DNA of 64,000 bases, taken from the NCBI GenBank assembly GCA_026075535.2, contig AP026543.1, positions 9,176,001 to 9,240,000 on the forward strand, given 5' to 3'. Position 1 is the first letter of the stretch. Every line of letters begins with the position of its first letter. The stretch is from Tricholoma matsutake (taxonomy: Eukaryota; Basidiomycota; Agaricomycetes; Agaricales; Tricholomataceae). Shown here piece by piece: positions 10,102 through 19,445 of the stretch. A program made the position numbers and the translations under genes. Under the pieces are notes generated by a model. That model saw only the letters and a program-made list of their open reading frames with translations, did not search any database and was not told the DNA's origin.

Positions 10102-11124
10102 ATTCATTATGGCTCTTTCAAATGGCTGGTGGTTCCATTCAGGCTCACCAACACACCTGCAGCTTTCCAGCATCTCATGAATGACATCTTCAGTAACCTT
10201 CTAGATGTCAGTGTCATTGTCTACCTCGATGATATCCTAATCTACTCCAATGACATGAGTCAACATAAGGCTCACATCAAGGAAGTTCTTTGGAGACTCC
10301 GAAAAAATGTGCTCTACACTGCTCCACAAAAATGCGAGTTCTACAAATACAGCATGGAATACTTAGGGTTCATCCTCTCTCCTGATGGGCTCCAGATGTC
10401 CAAAGATAAAGTCAAAGCCATCCTTGACTGGCCTGAACCTCAAAAGGTTAAGGATATTCAATCCTTCCTTGGATTCTGCAACCTCTACCAATGCTTTATC
10501 CACAGATATTCTGACATTGTCATCCCTCTCACCAGACTTACTTGGAAACCCACACCATGGGACTTTGGCAAGAAATGTGAAGAAGCCTTCAACAGATTAA
10601 AAGAAGAATTCACCCATGCCACAGTACTCACTCAATGGCTACTGGACTCCCGCATTATCCTGGAGACAGATGCTTCAGACTATACACTGCCAGCTATCTT
10701 GTCCATCTATACTGCAGACAGAGAAATCCATCTGGTTGCATTCCACTCCTGCTCCTTCAGTCCAGCTGAACTGAACTATGACACCCATGACAAAGAACTC
10801 TTGGCTATCTTTGAAGCCTTCAAACACTGGCAGCAGTACCTGGAAGGTTCCAGAAATCTGGTAGACGTGGTCATGGATCACAAAAATCTGGAATACTTCA
10901 GCACCACAAAACTCCTTACCCATCAACAAGCTCAACGGTCAGAATACCTTTCACAGTTCAACCTCACCATTCACTTCTGCCCTGGGAAGCTAGGGGCTAA
11001 ACCTGATGCGCTCACTAGATGCTGGGATGTCTACCACAAAGGGGGAAATAGCAACTTCACCTCAGTAAACCCGAGCAATTTCCATCCAGTCTTTACTCAA
11101 GAACAACTAACAACCTCCATATGA
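10102..11124 (+). pseudogene. Pol of chromovirus B: C-terminal reverse transcriptase and RNase H
   Basis: An open frame of 331 residues from 10129. It holds the RT active-site box VYLDDILIYS (the YxDD aspartates), GFILSPDGLQMSKDKV, the connection KDIQSFLGFCNLYQCFI, and a Ty3-type RNase H with the catalytic carboxylates in LETDASDY, HDKELLAI and VVMDHKNLEYF. It ends with a TGA at 11122-11124 where the family usually continues, followed by further stops before integrase. This is the best-preserved stretch of pol in this copy; it is not expected to act alone, because its N-terminal half lies beyond insertion X1. Confidence 0.88.
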
Positions 11125-12602
11125 GCCACTTTCCTTGCTACCCCTATCATCTGACAAGCTGTTCTCATGGATATTGAGAAACTCCACAATGATATCCGAT
11201 CCTCACTCCCTCTGGATCCCATCTCCTCCTCACACCTTCCATCACCATCTGCTCCAAATTGGTCTCTAGATGACAGTAAACTTCTCTGCCACTTTGACTG
11301 GGTTTACGTCCCGGATGTCATGGACCTCCATCTTAAAGTCTTACAATACAAGCACGACCACATTCTCTCAGGTCACTACAAGACCCTTCAACTCATCCGA
11401 TGCGATTATGTTTGGCCCAACCTCCGCACCTTTGTGCAGGACTTTTGCAAGTCTTGTACTACATGCAAATGCTCCAAATCACCCTGACACAAGCCTTACG
11501 GGTTTTTGAAACGACTTCCAGTCTGGGAAAGGCCTTGGAACTCAATCTCGATTCTCAATGGACTTTATCTAACAACTACCAGACTCCAATGGACACACTG
11601 CCATTCTAGTCATCGTAGACCAACTCTCCAAACAGGGCATCTTCATCCCCACAGTAAACAAAATTATGGCTCAAGAACTTGCTAATCTATTTGTCATGCA
11701 TGTCTTCTCCAAACACGGTGTTCCATCTCATGTCACCTGCGACTGGGGTTCCAAGTTCATTTCCCATTTCTTCTACTCTCTTGGACAGGCCCTGGACATG
11801 AAAATCCACTTCACTTTGGGTTACCATCCAGAAGGTGATGGACAGACTGCCTCAACCAGACCCTCAAACAGTACTTGCGGATTTTCTGCAACTACCAGCA
11901 GGATAACTGGTCCCAGTTACTACTTTGGGGGAATTTGCTTACAACAATGCTCCCTCAGCTTCCACTGGAGTTTCACCCTTTTTTGCCAACAAGGGTTACC
12001 ACCCAAACATCACGGTTTTCCCAGAGCATGAACTAGCCTCACAATGCATGCACCATTTTGTGGTCAACCTTGATGACCTCCACCAGGAACTCCGGAAACA
12101 ACTCACAGAAGCACAGAAGCACTATCAAGGTCCTGCAGACAAATGCTGGGCTCCCACTCCTGACTTCAATATTGGTGACTACGCTTTTGTCAAAGGCAAA
12201 CACTTACACACTACTCAACCCTCTAAGAAGCTCTCAGAGAAGTTCTATGGACCTTTCGAAATCATTGCCCATCCAGGTACTCACTCAATTACCCTTTGAC
12301 TTCCAGATCACCTCCGGGCTGTCCATCCTGTGTTCCACCTCTCCCAACTGGAAGAAGACACCCCCAACACAATTCCTAATTGTATCCAACCCCACCTCCT
12401 CTGGTCATTATAGACAATGAACTGGAGTATGAGATTGTGGAAATCCTTGACTCAAAAATTGACAACCGTCGCCGATGCAAGTTACTCTATTTTGTGTGGT
12501 GGGAAGGTTATCAAGGAACCAATGAAATGACCTCCTGGCTTCCAGCTATGGAGCTTGATCACACCCAGGAACTCATCACAGACTTTCACACTTGTTACCC
12601 GG
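11125..12602 (+). pseudogene. Pol of chromovirus B: integrase and chromodomain
   Basis: The zinc-binding HHCC domain is at 11330-11480 (HDHILSGHYKT...CKSCTTCKCSK). The DDE core follows, with DQLSKQGIFIP, SKHGVPSHVTCDWGSKF and EFAYNNAPSASTG, then the GPF/Y module FYGPFEIIAHPGTHSITL. A TGA at 12297-12299 is followed by the HPVFHLSQLE strand. A chromodomain lies at 12420-12590 (EYEIVEILDSK...YFVWWEGYQGTNEMTSWLPA), which in chromoviruses directs insertion to heterochromatin. Several frameshifts separate these pieces. Insertion X2 starts right after DFHTCYP. Confidence 0.85.
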
Positions 12603-13703
12603 TGATAGGTCCACCATGCTCACTAAGCTCTGGGAACATCTCCAGAGGCATCAACACATCAACACACATGCTCCCAACCCCTATGAACCCTGTGAGACTG
12701 CTCCGAAACTACTTTGATCGATTTCAATTGACTTCAAACAACTTCAAACAACTTCAAACAACTTTGAATGACTTTGCAACACTTCACAGCACTTCGAATG
12801 TCTTTGGCCACCATATACCTGTTGCACCGCCCTTCGGATACATGCAGCACACCTTGTAAGAGTTAGTGCGTCGCATATCGAGCACCACTGGACACGAGGA
12901 AACACAACAACGGGATTTTAGGATGCGATTGCGGTGCTTTGACATCTTGATGATATATTGGATCAATGGGGACAGGTACCCATGATAAATCATGACTCTA
13001 TATGTTTCCCTTCCTATCTTCTTTCATTTATTTTATGATTTCCAAAGATTCTCTATTGTTTTATATCTTGCCTCATGTATTCCTCATGTTTTATTTCCTT
13101 TTTAGTATCACTTCTCCCAAACATATATAGCCTTGTACTAGCTACTTAGAAAGACAGAATAGATCATCCTCTCACACCAATCGTCTGATTTAAGAGCCAT
13201 TCTCTTGAGTCCAAGCGTCTCAACTTAGTCTCGAAGTTCAGTGTTTTATGCCAAATTTCCTTGAACTCCTCGTACTAGCTTCTCAAAACTATTGCATATC
13301 GTCTATCCCCTCTCAACGCCTTTCTACATCCCTATAGTCTATCCTCAGCCATTGTCAAAAGTGTCCTCATCTTCTATAAAGCCCTTCAAACATCATTGCA
13401 CCTCTTTGAACTGTCTTCGAACACCATCGCACCTCTTTGAACTGTCTTTGAACTTCCCTCTAATGTCATCGCAGTGTTTTGTACACTCTCGATCTTTATC
13501 GAACTTCTCTCGAACACCATCGCAGAGCTTCGAATACTCTCAAACCTTATCGAACTTCATCAAACACCCTCTAGAGTCATTTTCATAGCCTTGGGTAACA
13601 GCGGTGATATTTAGTACCACCTTGCAACCTTCCTCTAACTAGCATTATACCATTCAAGCCCTTATTGTGGGTTTTGTTTGGGTTTCCTGGTCGAGTATCA
13701 TCA
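12603..13703 (+). mobile_element. LTR-like insertion X2 at the end of chromovirus B pol
   Basis: 1,101 bp with ends TGATAGGTCCAC and GAGTATCATCA, flanked by CCCGG (12598-12602) and CCAGG (13704-13708), a 5-bp duplication with one mismatch. Pol reads DFHTCYP before it and continues GKPRPL after it, so the insertion is certain. A promoter-like ATATATAGCCTTGTACTAG precedes a C/T-rich 3' part with direct repeats of TCGAACWYCATCGCA type (13380-13560), as expected for the U3-R-U5 order of an LTR. No internal region or second copy is linked, so a solo LTR is the best call. Confidence 0.68.
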
Positions 13704-13751
13704 CCAGGGAAACCCAGACCTCTTTCCACTTAATATTCCTTTGCTTGGAGA

Positions 13752-14883
13752 TAGGGCACAGCACAGGTATGGGTATGGGTATGGGATTGCCATACCCAGG
13801 CAACACCATACCCTTTTCCACGGTGTTACGGGTATGTGTGGGTATGCCAGTACCCAGATTTTGGTCAGGTGAGTAATCATCTGACCTTGTTGAATACTCA
13901 TGACATGTCTGATTCTAAACTATATGATGATCCAACCACCACCATAGCATGGCCCAAATGACAATTCACGTCGTTTGGGCCTATAGTAAGTTTTTTTGTG
14001 TTTCATTTCTTGTTTTTTTGTAAACTAATTGATTATGTTTCTTTTTTTTCAGGTTCTAAACTACTGATAACGACGGATGATGACAGCTAATGACACACAC
14101 CCAACAGTGCCATGTCACCCAGGCCCATGGTAAGTTTTTTTTTCATTCGTTTCTTTTTTTGTAAACTAACTATTATGTTTCTTTCATTTCCTAGATTGGA
14201 ATTCCCTAGGAACAAGGAGCTCACATGGAACAACCCCATGCCAATGCTGCCACGTCACAATGGCACACCACCCGCCCCAGCCTCATGAGCAACTGCTCGT
14301 GGGGTGGATAGTGGGTGGAATGATGACAATGACCAGGAGGAGGACCCAAGGACCCAACTGCCACCACGAGCAACTGCTCATGGGGTGGAAATGGGGATTG
14401 ACGACTACAGGCAGCACCCCCCCCCTCTCTTGCTGCAAATGCGAGCAGGGGGGTTACTCATTCTGTTCTCGGCAACTACAGGCACCACCCCCCTCCCTCG
14501 CTCCAAACGCAAGAGGTTTTTTGTTTTGTTTTCATTGACTACAGGCACCACCACCCCCTCCCTCACTCAAAATGTGGAGGGGGGGGGTTTTCTATATTAA
14601 TTTAATGTAATTTATTTATTAGAATAGGTCCACCACCCCCTTCCTCACTCCAAACGCAAGCGAGGGGGTTTCTATTAACTTAGTCTAGTGTAATAAGTCA
14701 TTAAAATATGTATTCTTCTCAAAACCTGTGAATAACCATGGGTAATCCGTGGAAACCCGCAGTAACACCATACCCATACCCATGTGGGTACGGTGTTCAT
14801 GGGTAAGGGTAAGGGTATGGTGTTCATGGGTATGGGTAAGAGTATGAGGAAATATACCCAAGGGTTACCCATGCCGTGCCCTA
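13752..14883. mobile_element. Non-autonomous hAT element, TAGGG class, copy 2
   Basis: 1,132 bp with a perfect 8-bp target duplication CTTGGAGA (13744-13751, 14884-14891) and terminal repeats TAGGGCACAGCA / GCCGTGCCCTA. Subterminal GGTATGGGTATGGG arrays lie at both ends. Internally it has two intron-like modules (13986-14052 and 14130-14194), the first preceded by a hairpin, two CACGAGCAACTGCTCGTG-type palindromic boxes (14280-14310, 14365-14390), and a four-fold tandem module of CCACCCCCTCCCTCACTCCAAACGCAAG type (about 14405-14690). No transposase. It shares all these features with 5254-6290. Confidence 0.9.
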
Positions 14884-14965
14884 CTTGGAGACCAATTCAC
14901 ATTCATTCAAAAATAAATAAAAAAGCAAAAAGGAATCTAATTGTTATTGGATCCCTGCCAGATCC

Positions 14966-16236
14966 CTATTCCTCCCTCACTTCCTCACCCTCCACTTCCT
15001 CTGCCAGTCCTGGCAGCTCCCCCTGCACCTCTTCATCCTCTTCATCCTCTTCATCCTCCTCATCCTCCTCTTCCTCCTCATCCTCCTCTTCCTCCTCAGA
15101 CTCTTGCCCCCACTCTGGATCCAATGCCCCCTGGATGTCTGACATCAAATTCTGGAGGGCCAATATACCCTCACTAATTGTAAGGGGACTAGGGGGACTT
15201 AGGGGGGTGCCCTGTGTGTTTCTCCTATTTTTTACATTGTCCTATATTTTTCCTCACTTCATTTCCTTCTATTCTTCATTTTCTATGATTTTTCCTTATT
15301 TTATTACTAATTTCCCTTTCTATCACATTTGTGCATGTTGACAGTTTTATATTTAGAGGCGGAGCACCCCTTCTGACATCTACCCCTTGGTATGATGTCA
15401 TTCGGCAGCCTTGATCTGCCTATCTTCACCTTTCTATTTTTAGATTATTATTTGATTTTTGCAGTCTTCACATATACTGGGCATTGGCAAAGGGGTCCTT
15501 AGAGTTTTCTCTTCAGATTTCCCTTTGCTAGGTGCACCTCCAATCCCTGTAATATGTAGTACAATTTTAACTTCAGATTTCCCTTTGCTAGAGGCTGAGT
15601 GAGGTTGCCCTTATACTAATAACACAGAGCTCCCAGAGCTCCCAGAGTTCCCTCTTCACTCCCTTCACTGCCCCACCAACTCCCTAAGCAGTTCCATCAT
15701 GCCTTCATTGTTCCCCAGTCTGGATCCTCCCAGCAACTCCTGCCCCTCCCACACCACCTCCTCACACTTGTGTTTTGCCTTTGTGCAGGGCTTGCACATG
15801 TGACCCCAGGTTCCCATCTGGAAACACAACAGTTTTTGACTTGAACATCTACTAGAAGTCAGCCTTGAATCACAACAAGAATAAGAAGGAACTCATCTTT
15901 TACAAGGAATAGTGGCTTGTAGCTGCACAGGAGCTTCAGTATCAGGCACCTCTGCCCACACTTTTCCCTTCACCTTCTTCTTGGGGGAGGTGCTCCCCTC
16001 AGCCTCTTCCAAGTTTGCCTCCCCGGCCTTCCGCTTCTTCTCTGCCCTTTTGGCAGCAGCCACCTAATTTCCACTCCTCTTCCACAGCCTTTCTCTCTGC
16101 CTGTAGTCTTGCTGCCTCCACTCTTGCAGCCTCCTCTGCAACCCGGTGCTCCTCTGCCTCCCTCACCCTCCTCTTTGAGCTGAAGCTCCTCCATCAGCTT
16201 TTCTTCTTGGGCCTTGAGGGCCGCTATCTTTTCCAT
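14966..16236 (-). pseudogene. Acidic ORF with a CxxC-xxAKxKC motif, split by a solo LTR
   Basis: On the minus strand the reading starts MEKIAALKAQEEKLMEELQL, a coiled-coil-like segment, and after a one-base slip near 16160 continues with REAEEHRVAEEAARVEAARL. Further on comes HMCKPCTKAKHKCEE, a cysteine cluster reminiscent of half a fungal binuclear zinc cluster. The solo LTR (15179-15615) interrupts the next part; removing it and one CTAAT joins the frame exactly at VISEG. The C-terminus is almost pure Glu/Asp (about 14990-15110). A probable intron near 15850-15900 is not resolved. Such ORFs are frequent in agaricomycete repeats, but I cannot name the family. Confidence 0.6.
15179..15615 (+). 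mobile_element. Solo LTR of the marY1-like family, copy 1
   Basis: 437 bp from TGTAAGGGGACTAGG to GAGGTTGCCCTTATA, matching the LTRs of the full element at 19007-25054, flanked by a perfect 5-bp duplication CTAAT (15174-15178, 15616-15620). It is slightly longer than 426 bp through a small duplication near its start. It disrupts the acidic ORF on the minus strand. Confidence 0.92.
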
Positions 16237-16666
16237 GTGTGAAGGAATGGAGGACACAGTTATCGACAGGATTGTGGGTAGTGGTGGTTGTGGTTGTAGG
16301 AAGACCTGGAGACCCCATCAAAATCAACAAAAAAAAAGAAAATTCCTGATTTGGATTCAAACATTCACATGCCTCGTAGGCTTGGCACTAAGGGGAAAAT
16401 ACAGTCAAGACCGATTTTCTCGACCAGATTTCTGATTGTTTTCCACCACCCTTCCCAGCCGCCTTGCATCACAGCCCACCTCCTATCAGCAGCACTGCCT
16501 AGAGTTGAGATTCTCTCATTTCCAATTCAATGAAACAGTTTCAGGATATTTGCCTCAGAGGCCATTTTGCAAATTATCACAGCCTTGGAAACTCTGATTG
16601 CCTCCAGCCCTTAGTATTTAAGCTAGCTACTTTTGTCTTCTATTAGCCAGTTTGTAAATCCACCAA
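16237..16666. other. No clear gene
   Basis: Upstream region of the acidic ORF. A Pro/Gln/Thr-rich continuation of the frame is open to about 16300 (minus strand) and could be a first exon, but no splice pattern is convincing. The rest shows nothing I recognise. Confidence 0.4.
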
Positions 16667-16998
16667 GTCACCCACTTAATTCCAACCCAACTACACTCCA
16701 AATATCCTCTTAAGTCTATCTCAAACTTTAGCTCATCCTCTCCAAAGATTCTCCAGACCTCTGATCTTCCTCTTTACCTTTGTCTCAAAATTAGGACATT
16801 TGACAAGGAGAAGGGCACAACTTCTTATAAGTTGAAGCCAAGTCCTTTCTGTCCCCACACTTGGTATGGCACATCAAGTGAACCTTGCCCTGGAATCCCA
16901 TCGGGTTCCCTCCCCTGCTCAATCAATCCTTATCAACTTCTACCGCCTGGGTACAACCAGAAATCTGACAACTTCCTCCTCCAGCTCAGAACTTAACA
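16667..16998. repeat. Dispersed repeat R1, copy 2
   Basis: Second copy of the 3745-4075 repeat, same orientation, with the same two ends but no LTR attached: it is preceded by TTTGTAAATCCACCAA and followed by GATCCCCTAG. The minus-strand frame of copy 1 is broken here by stops. Confidence 0.7.
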
Positions 16999-17230
16999 GA
17001 TCCCCTAGATTGATGAGAACCTATGTTAGTTAAACAAAAACAAAAAACAAAAAAAAAACATGGAGAAACTTAGCTGGGGCCCAAACAACAATAGACGTCA
17101 TTTTGCAACCAGTTGTGGTTGTGAGTTTCTGAGACCACATGACCCAGAAATTATATTGAAATTACTTTCTATCCTAGGTAGGGGTCTGCATGGATAACCT
17201 GTGGGTATTTAAGCATTGACCCATACCCTT

Positions 17231-17542
17231 TGTTAGGGTGTCACCCACAAATCTGCTAGCTATGACCATGCAGGTTCTCTCTACAAGAAGGGGGCAGGAT
17301 TCACATGTGTGATGGGGAGATTGATGGTTTTGATGTGAGGGGTTATTAATAGTTTAGTTGGCTGAGGAAGGCATTTCACACCACATGGAATACCTAAGAG
17401 AACACAATTGGGGTCCCCTACTATATTTTAGTTTATATAGTATGTTACATATATTGTAAATTGTTGCTGCCAATGTGCACATAATTTGACATAATAAAAT
17501 TAAAATTAAAATATTATTATGTAATGGGGCTGTTTCCTAACA
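17231..17542 (-). mobile_element. Copia-type LTR, copy 2
   Basis: 312 bp with ends TGTTAGGG and CCTAACA, related to the LTR at 3342-3744 but lacking about 90 bp of its 3' half. Read on the minus strand, AAAAGGGGGGTAA immediately precedes TGTTAGG, a convincing polypurine tract, so this is probably a 3' LTR whose internal region starts at 17543. Only about 115 bp of that region remains before a hAT end at 17660. No target duplication was found. Confidence 0.7.
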
Positions 17543-17659
17543 TTACCCCCCTTTTATGCCTTGACTTCCAGGTGAGAAAATATTGTGTTTGTCCATCCAT
17601 GAAATTTTGGTAAGGCTAGAATTTCATCCCTTCATACACCATGTGCAATGTGGAGCATT

Positions 17660-18104
17660 TAGTGTTTGAGGGTCCAGTCCATAGGACCAAAAAAAAGACC
17701 AAAACTGGACTGAATTGGACTGGAAAAGACCAGACCAGATGTCTATTTGTGGACTAGTCTTTTGCAGTCCAGTTAACAGTCTTTTGTTTTTGAAAATTAT
17801 TGTAAAACCACAAAAGACTTGTCTTATTGTGGGAAACTATATTATATTGTGTTTCCACATATAACACGGTAAATTCGATCCCTGGGTCATCAAAAATGGT
17901 TGAGAACTGAGCAAGATATAACCAAATACATTTGTGTATGAGTATTTTGTTGTACCAGATTGACTTTGATTGTATCTCACTCATATTTTAATCATTTTCT
18001 TCATTCAATTGGTGAATATTGGGCATATATGTGGTAGAATATTTCCACAATCAATCAATGTAGGGTATGCATCACATAATTGATGGTTGTCACATTACAT
18101 TTTG
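17660..18104 (+). mobile_element. Truncated hAT element, TAGTGTT class
   Basis: Begins TAGTGTTTGAGGGTCCAGTCC and follows the left half of the complete element at 57139-57977 (shared CATAGGACCAAAAAAAAGA, GACTGAATTGGACTGGAAAAGACC and TATGGTTGTCACATTACATTT-like blocks). Similarity stops near 18104, and no right end (GGACTGGACCCT...AACACTA) occurs before the next element. No coding region. Confidence 0.75.
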
Positions 18105-18880
18105 CCTGCACCTGTACCTGCTGCTCCTGTTCTGAAGCTCAACTGGGATCAAGACCCCCCATCTTGCTGACTTGAGTTGAGCCCTCCATGCTTTGGGATG
18201 GGCACCTCCTTGTTAAGTTTTATTTTATTTTATTCCATATATCAACCATAGTTTTTTTCTGGCCATAGAAATTTTAGAATTTAGATTGCTTTTATTTTCT
18301 CATTTTCTTTCTTTCTTTGTTTTCTGGTTGCTTTTCTTTTTCCAGGCAACAAGGACATCACCATTTAGGACATGGGTGGATGGAGTGGTCAGGGATGCCC
18401 ACTCCAGGTGATCATGTGATCTTGTTGGCAGAACTGCAGCCAGTCACATGTATCCAGTTGATCATTGCTATCCCACTGCATTGCCATGCTACAGCTAGAG
18501 AGGCACTCAGCACATCTCCAACATTCAACATCTGCCACTACTCACCACACTGTCACATATTAATAGCATCATTTTTGTTTCCCATCTGAAACATGTTCAT
18601 GAGGACAGATGGAAGGCTGTTTACTGTGATCAGATTCTCCTACACTCTTGTGGTGTGGACCTGAGCTCAATTAATGCTATTCTTGTTTTTCAGGTCCCAT
18701 GAGCTTTTACCGTGACTGCCCTCCCACACTCTCATGCTGTGGACAGCTCAATTAATGCTATTCTCATTTTCCAGGTCCCCTGAGCTTTTATTCTTTTATT
18801 TTTATTTTATTTTATTTACGAATGAATTGTTGTTACGAATGAATTTTTAACTGAGTGTCGTTCTCCCCCCGCCATTTCCC
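18105..18880. repeat. Unassigned repeat DNA with a tandem duplication
   Basis: No gene recognised. A unit of about 75 bp is present twice, at 18638-18709 and 18721-18792; both copies contain CTCAATTAATGCTATTC and CAGGTCCC.TGAGCTTTTA. (TTTTA)n and two GTTACGAATGAATT repeats follow at 18785-18852. A C+T-rich tract and CTTTTTCCAG near 18335 look like an intron 3' end but lead into no convincing exon. Confidence 0.5.
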
Positions 18881-19006
18881 CTCCTCTCTCCAATCATGCT
18901 CAGGTCATGGTGCTCATCAATGTTATTGTAAGCTCATATGGTTCATGATCCACCAGAGAGAGAGCTTATGTATTGCTCACAGAGCTACAGGTGAGTAGTG
19001 GGCTTT

Positions 19007-19432
19007 TATAAGGGCAACCTAAGCCTCTAGCAAAGGGAAATCCAAAGTTAAAATTATGCTACATAATACAGGGATTGGGGGCGCACCTAGCAAAGGGAAA
19101 TCCGAAGAGAAAACTCTAAGGATCCCCTTGCTGATGCCCAGTATATGTGAAGACGACAAAAATCAAATATAACCTAAAAATAGAAAAAGGTGGAGATAGG
19201 TGGATCAAGGCCGCCGAATGACATCATACCAAGGGGTATGTGTCGGAAGGGGTACTTCGCCTCTAAATATAAAAGTGTCAACATATACAAACATGATAGC
19301 AAGGGAAAATTAGTAATAAAATCCGGAAAAATCATAGAAAATGAAGAATAGAAGGAAATGAGGTGGGGAAAAATATGGGACAAACATAAAAAATAGGAAA
19401 AACACACAGGGCACCCCCCTAGTCCCCTTACA
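19007..19432 (-). repeat. 3' LTR of the marY1-like element
   Basis: 426 bp. By eye it differs from the 5' LTR at seven positions, all transitions, five of them at CpG sites. At one CpG the two LTRs have decayed differently (CCG to CCA here, CTG in the other), while the solo LTR at 52974 keeps CCG. Confidence 0.95.
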
Positions 19433-19445
19433 TCACCCCCTCTCT
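19433..19445 (-). other. Polypurine tract of the marY1-like element
   Basis: On the minus strand AGAGAGGGGGTGA directly precedes the TGTAAGG start of the 3' LTR and overlaps the pol stop codon. This is the expected primer site for plus-strand DNA synthesis. Confidence 0.8.

Larger units (their letters stand above)
4076..13725 (+). mobile_element. Chromovirus B (Ty3/Gypsy), decayed and multiply interrupted
   Basis: Second copy of the family of element A, in plus orientation, truncated at its 5' end against repeat R1. Gag, protease, reverse transcriptase, RNase H, integrase and a C-terminal chromodomain occur in that order, which defines a chromovirus. The coding sequence resumes in register after each of five insertions: a hAT at 5254-6290, an LTR-like piece at 6659-8038 (itself holding a MITE at 6741-7052), and LTR-like pieces at 9132-10101 and 12603-13703. 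A further hAT at 13752 lies in the 3' flank. The reading ends with a TAA near 13725. No LTR of its own is recognisable. Confidence 0.85.

Noticed and set aside
13767..14860. GGTATGGGTATGGG arrays resembling telomere repeats
   Set aside because: They are confined to subterminal parts of hAT elements bounded by target duplications, so they are not telomeric.
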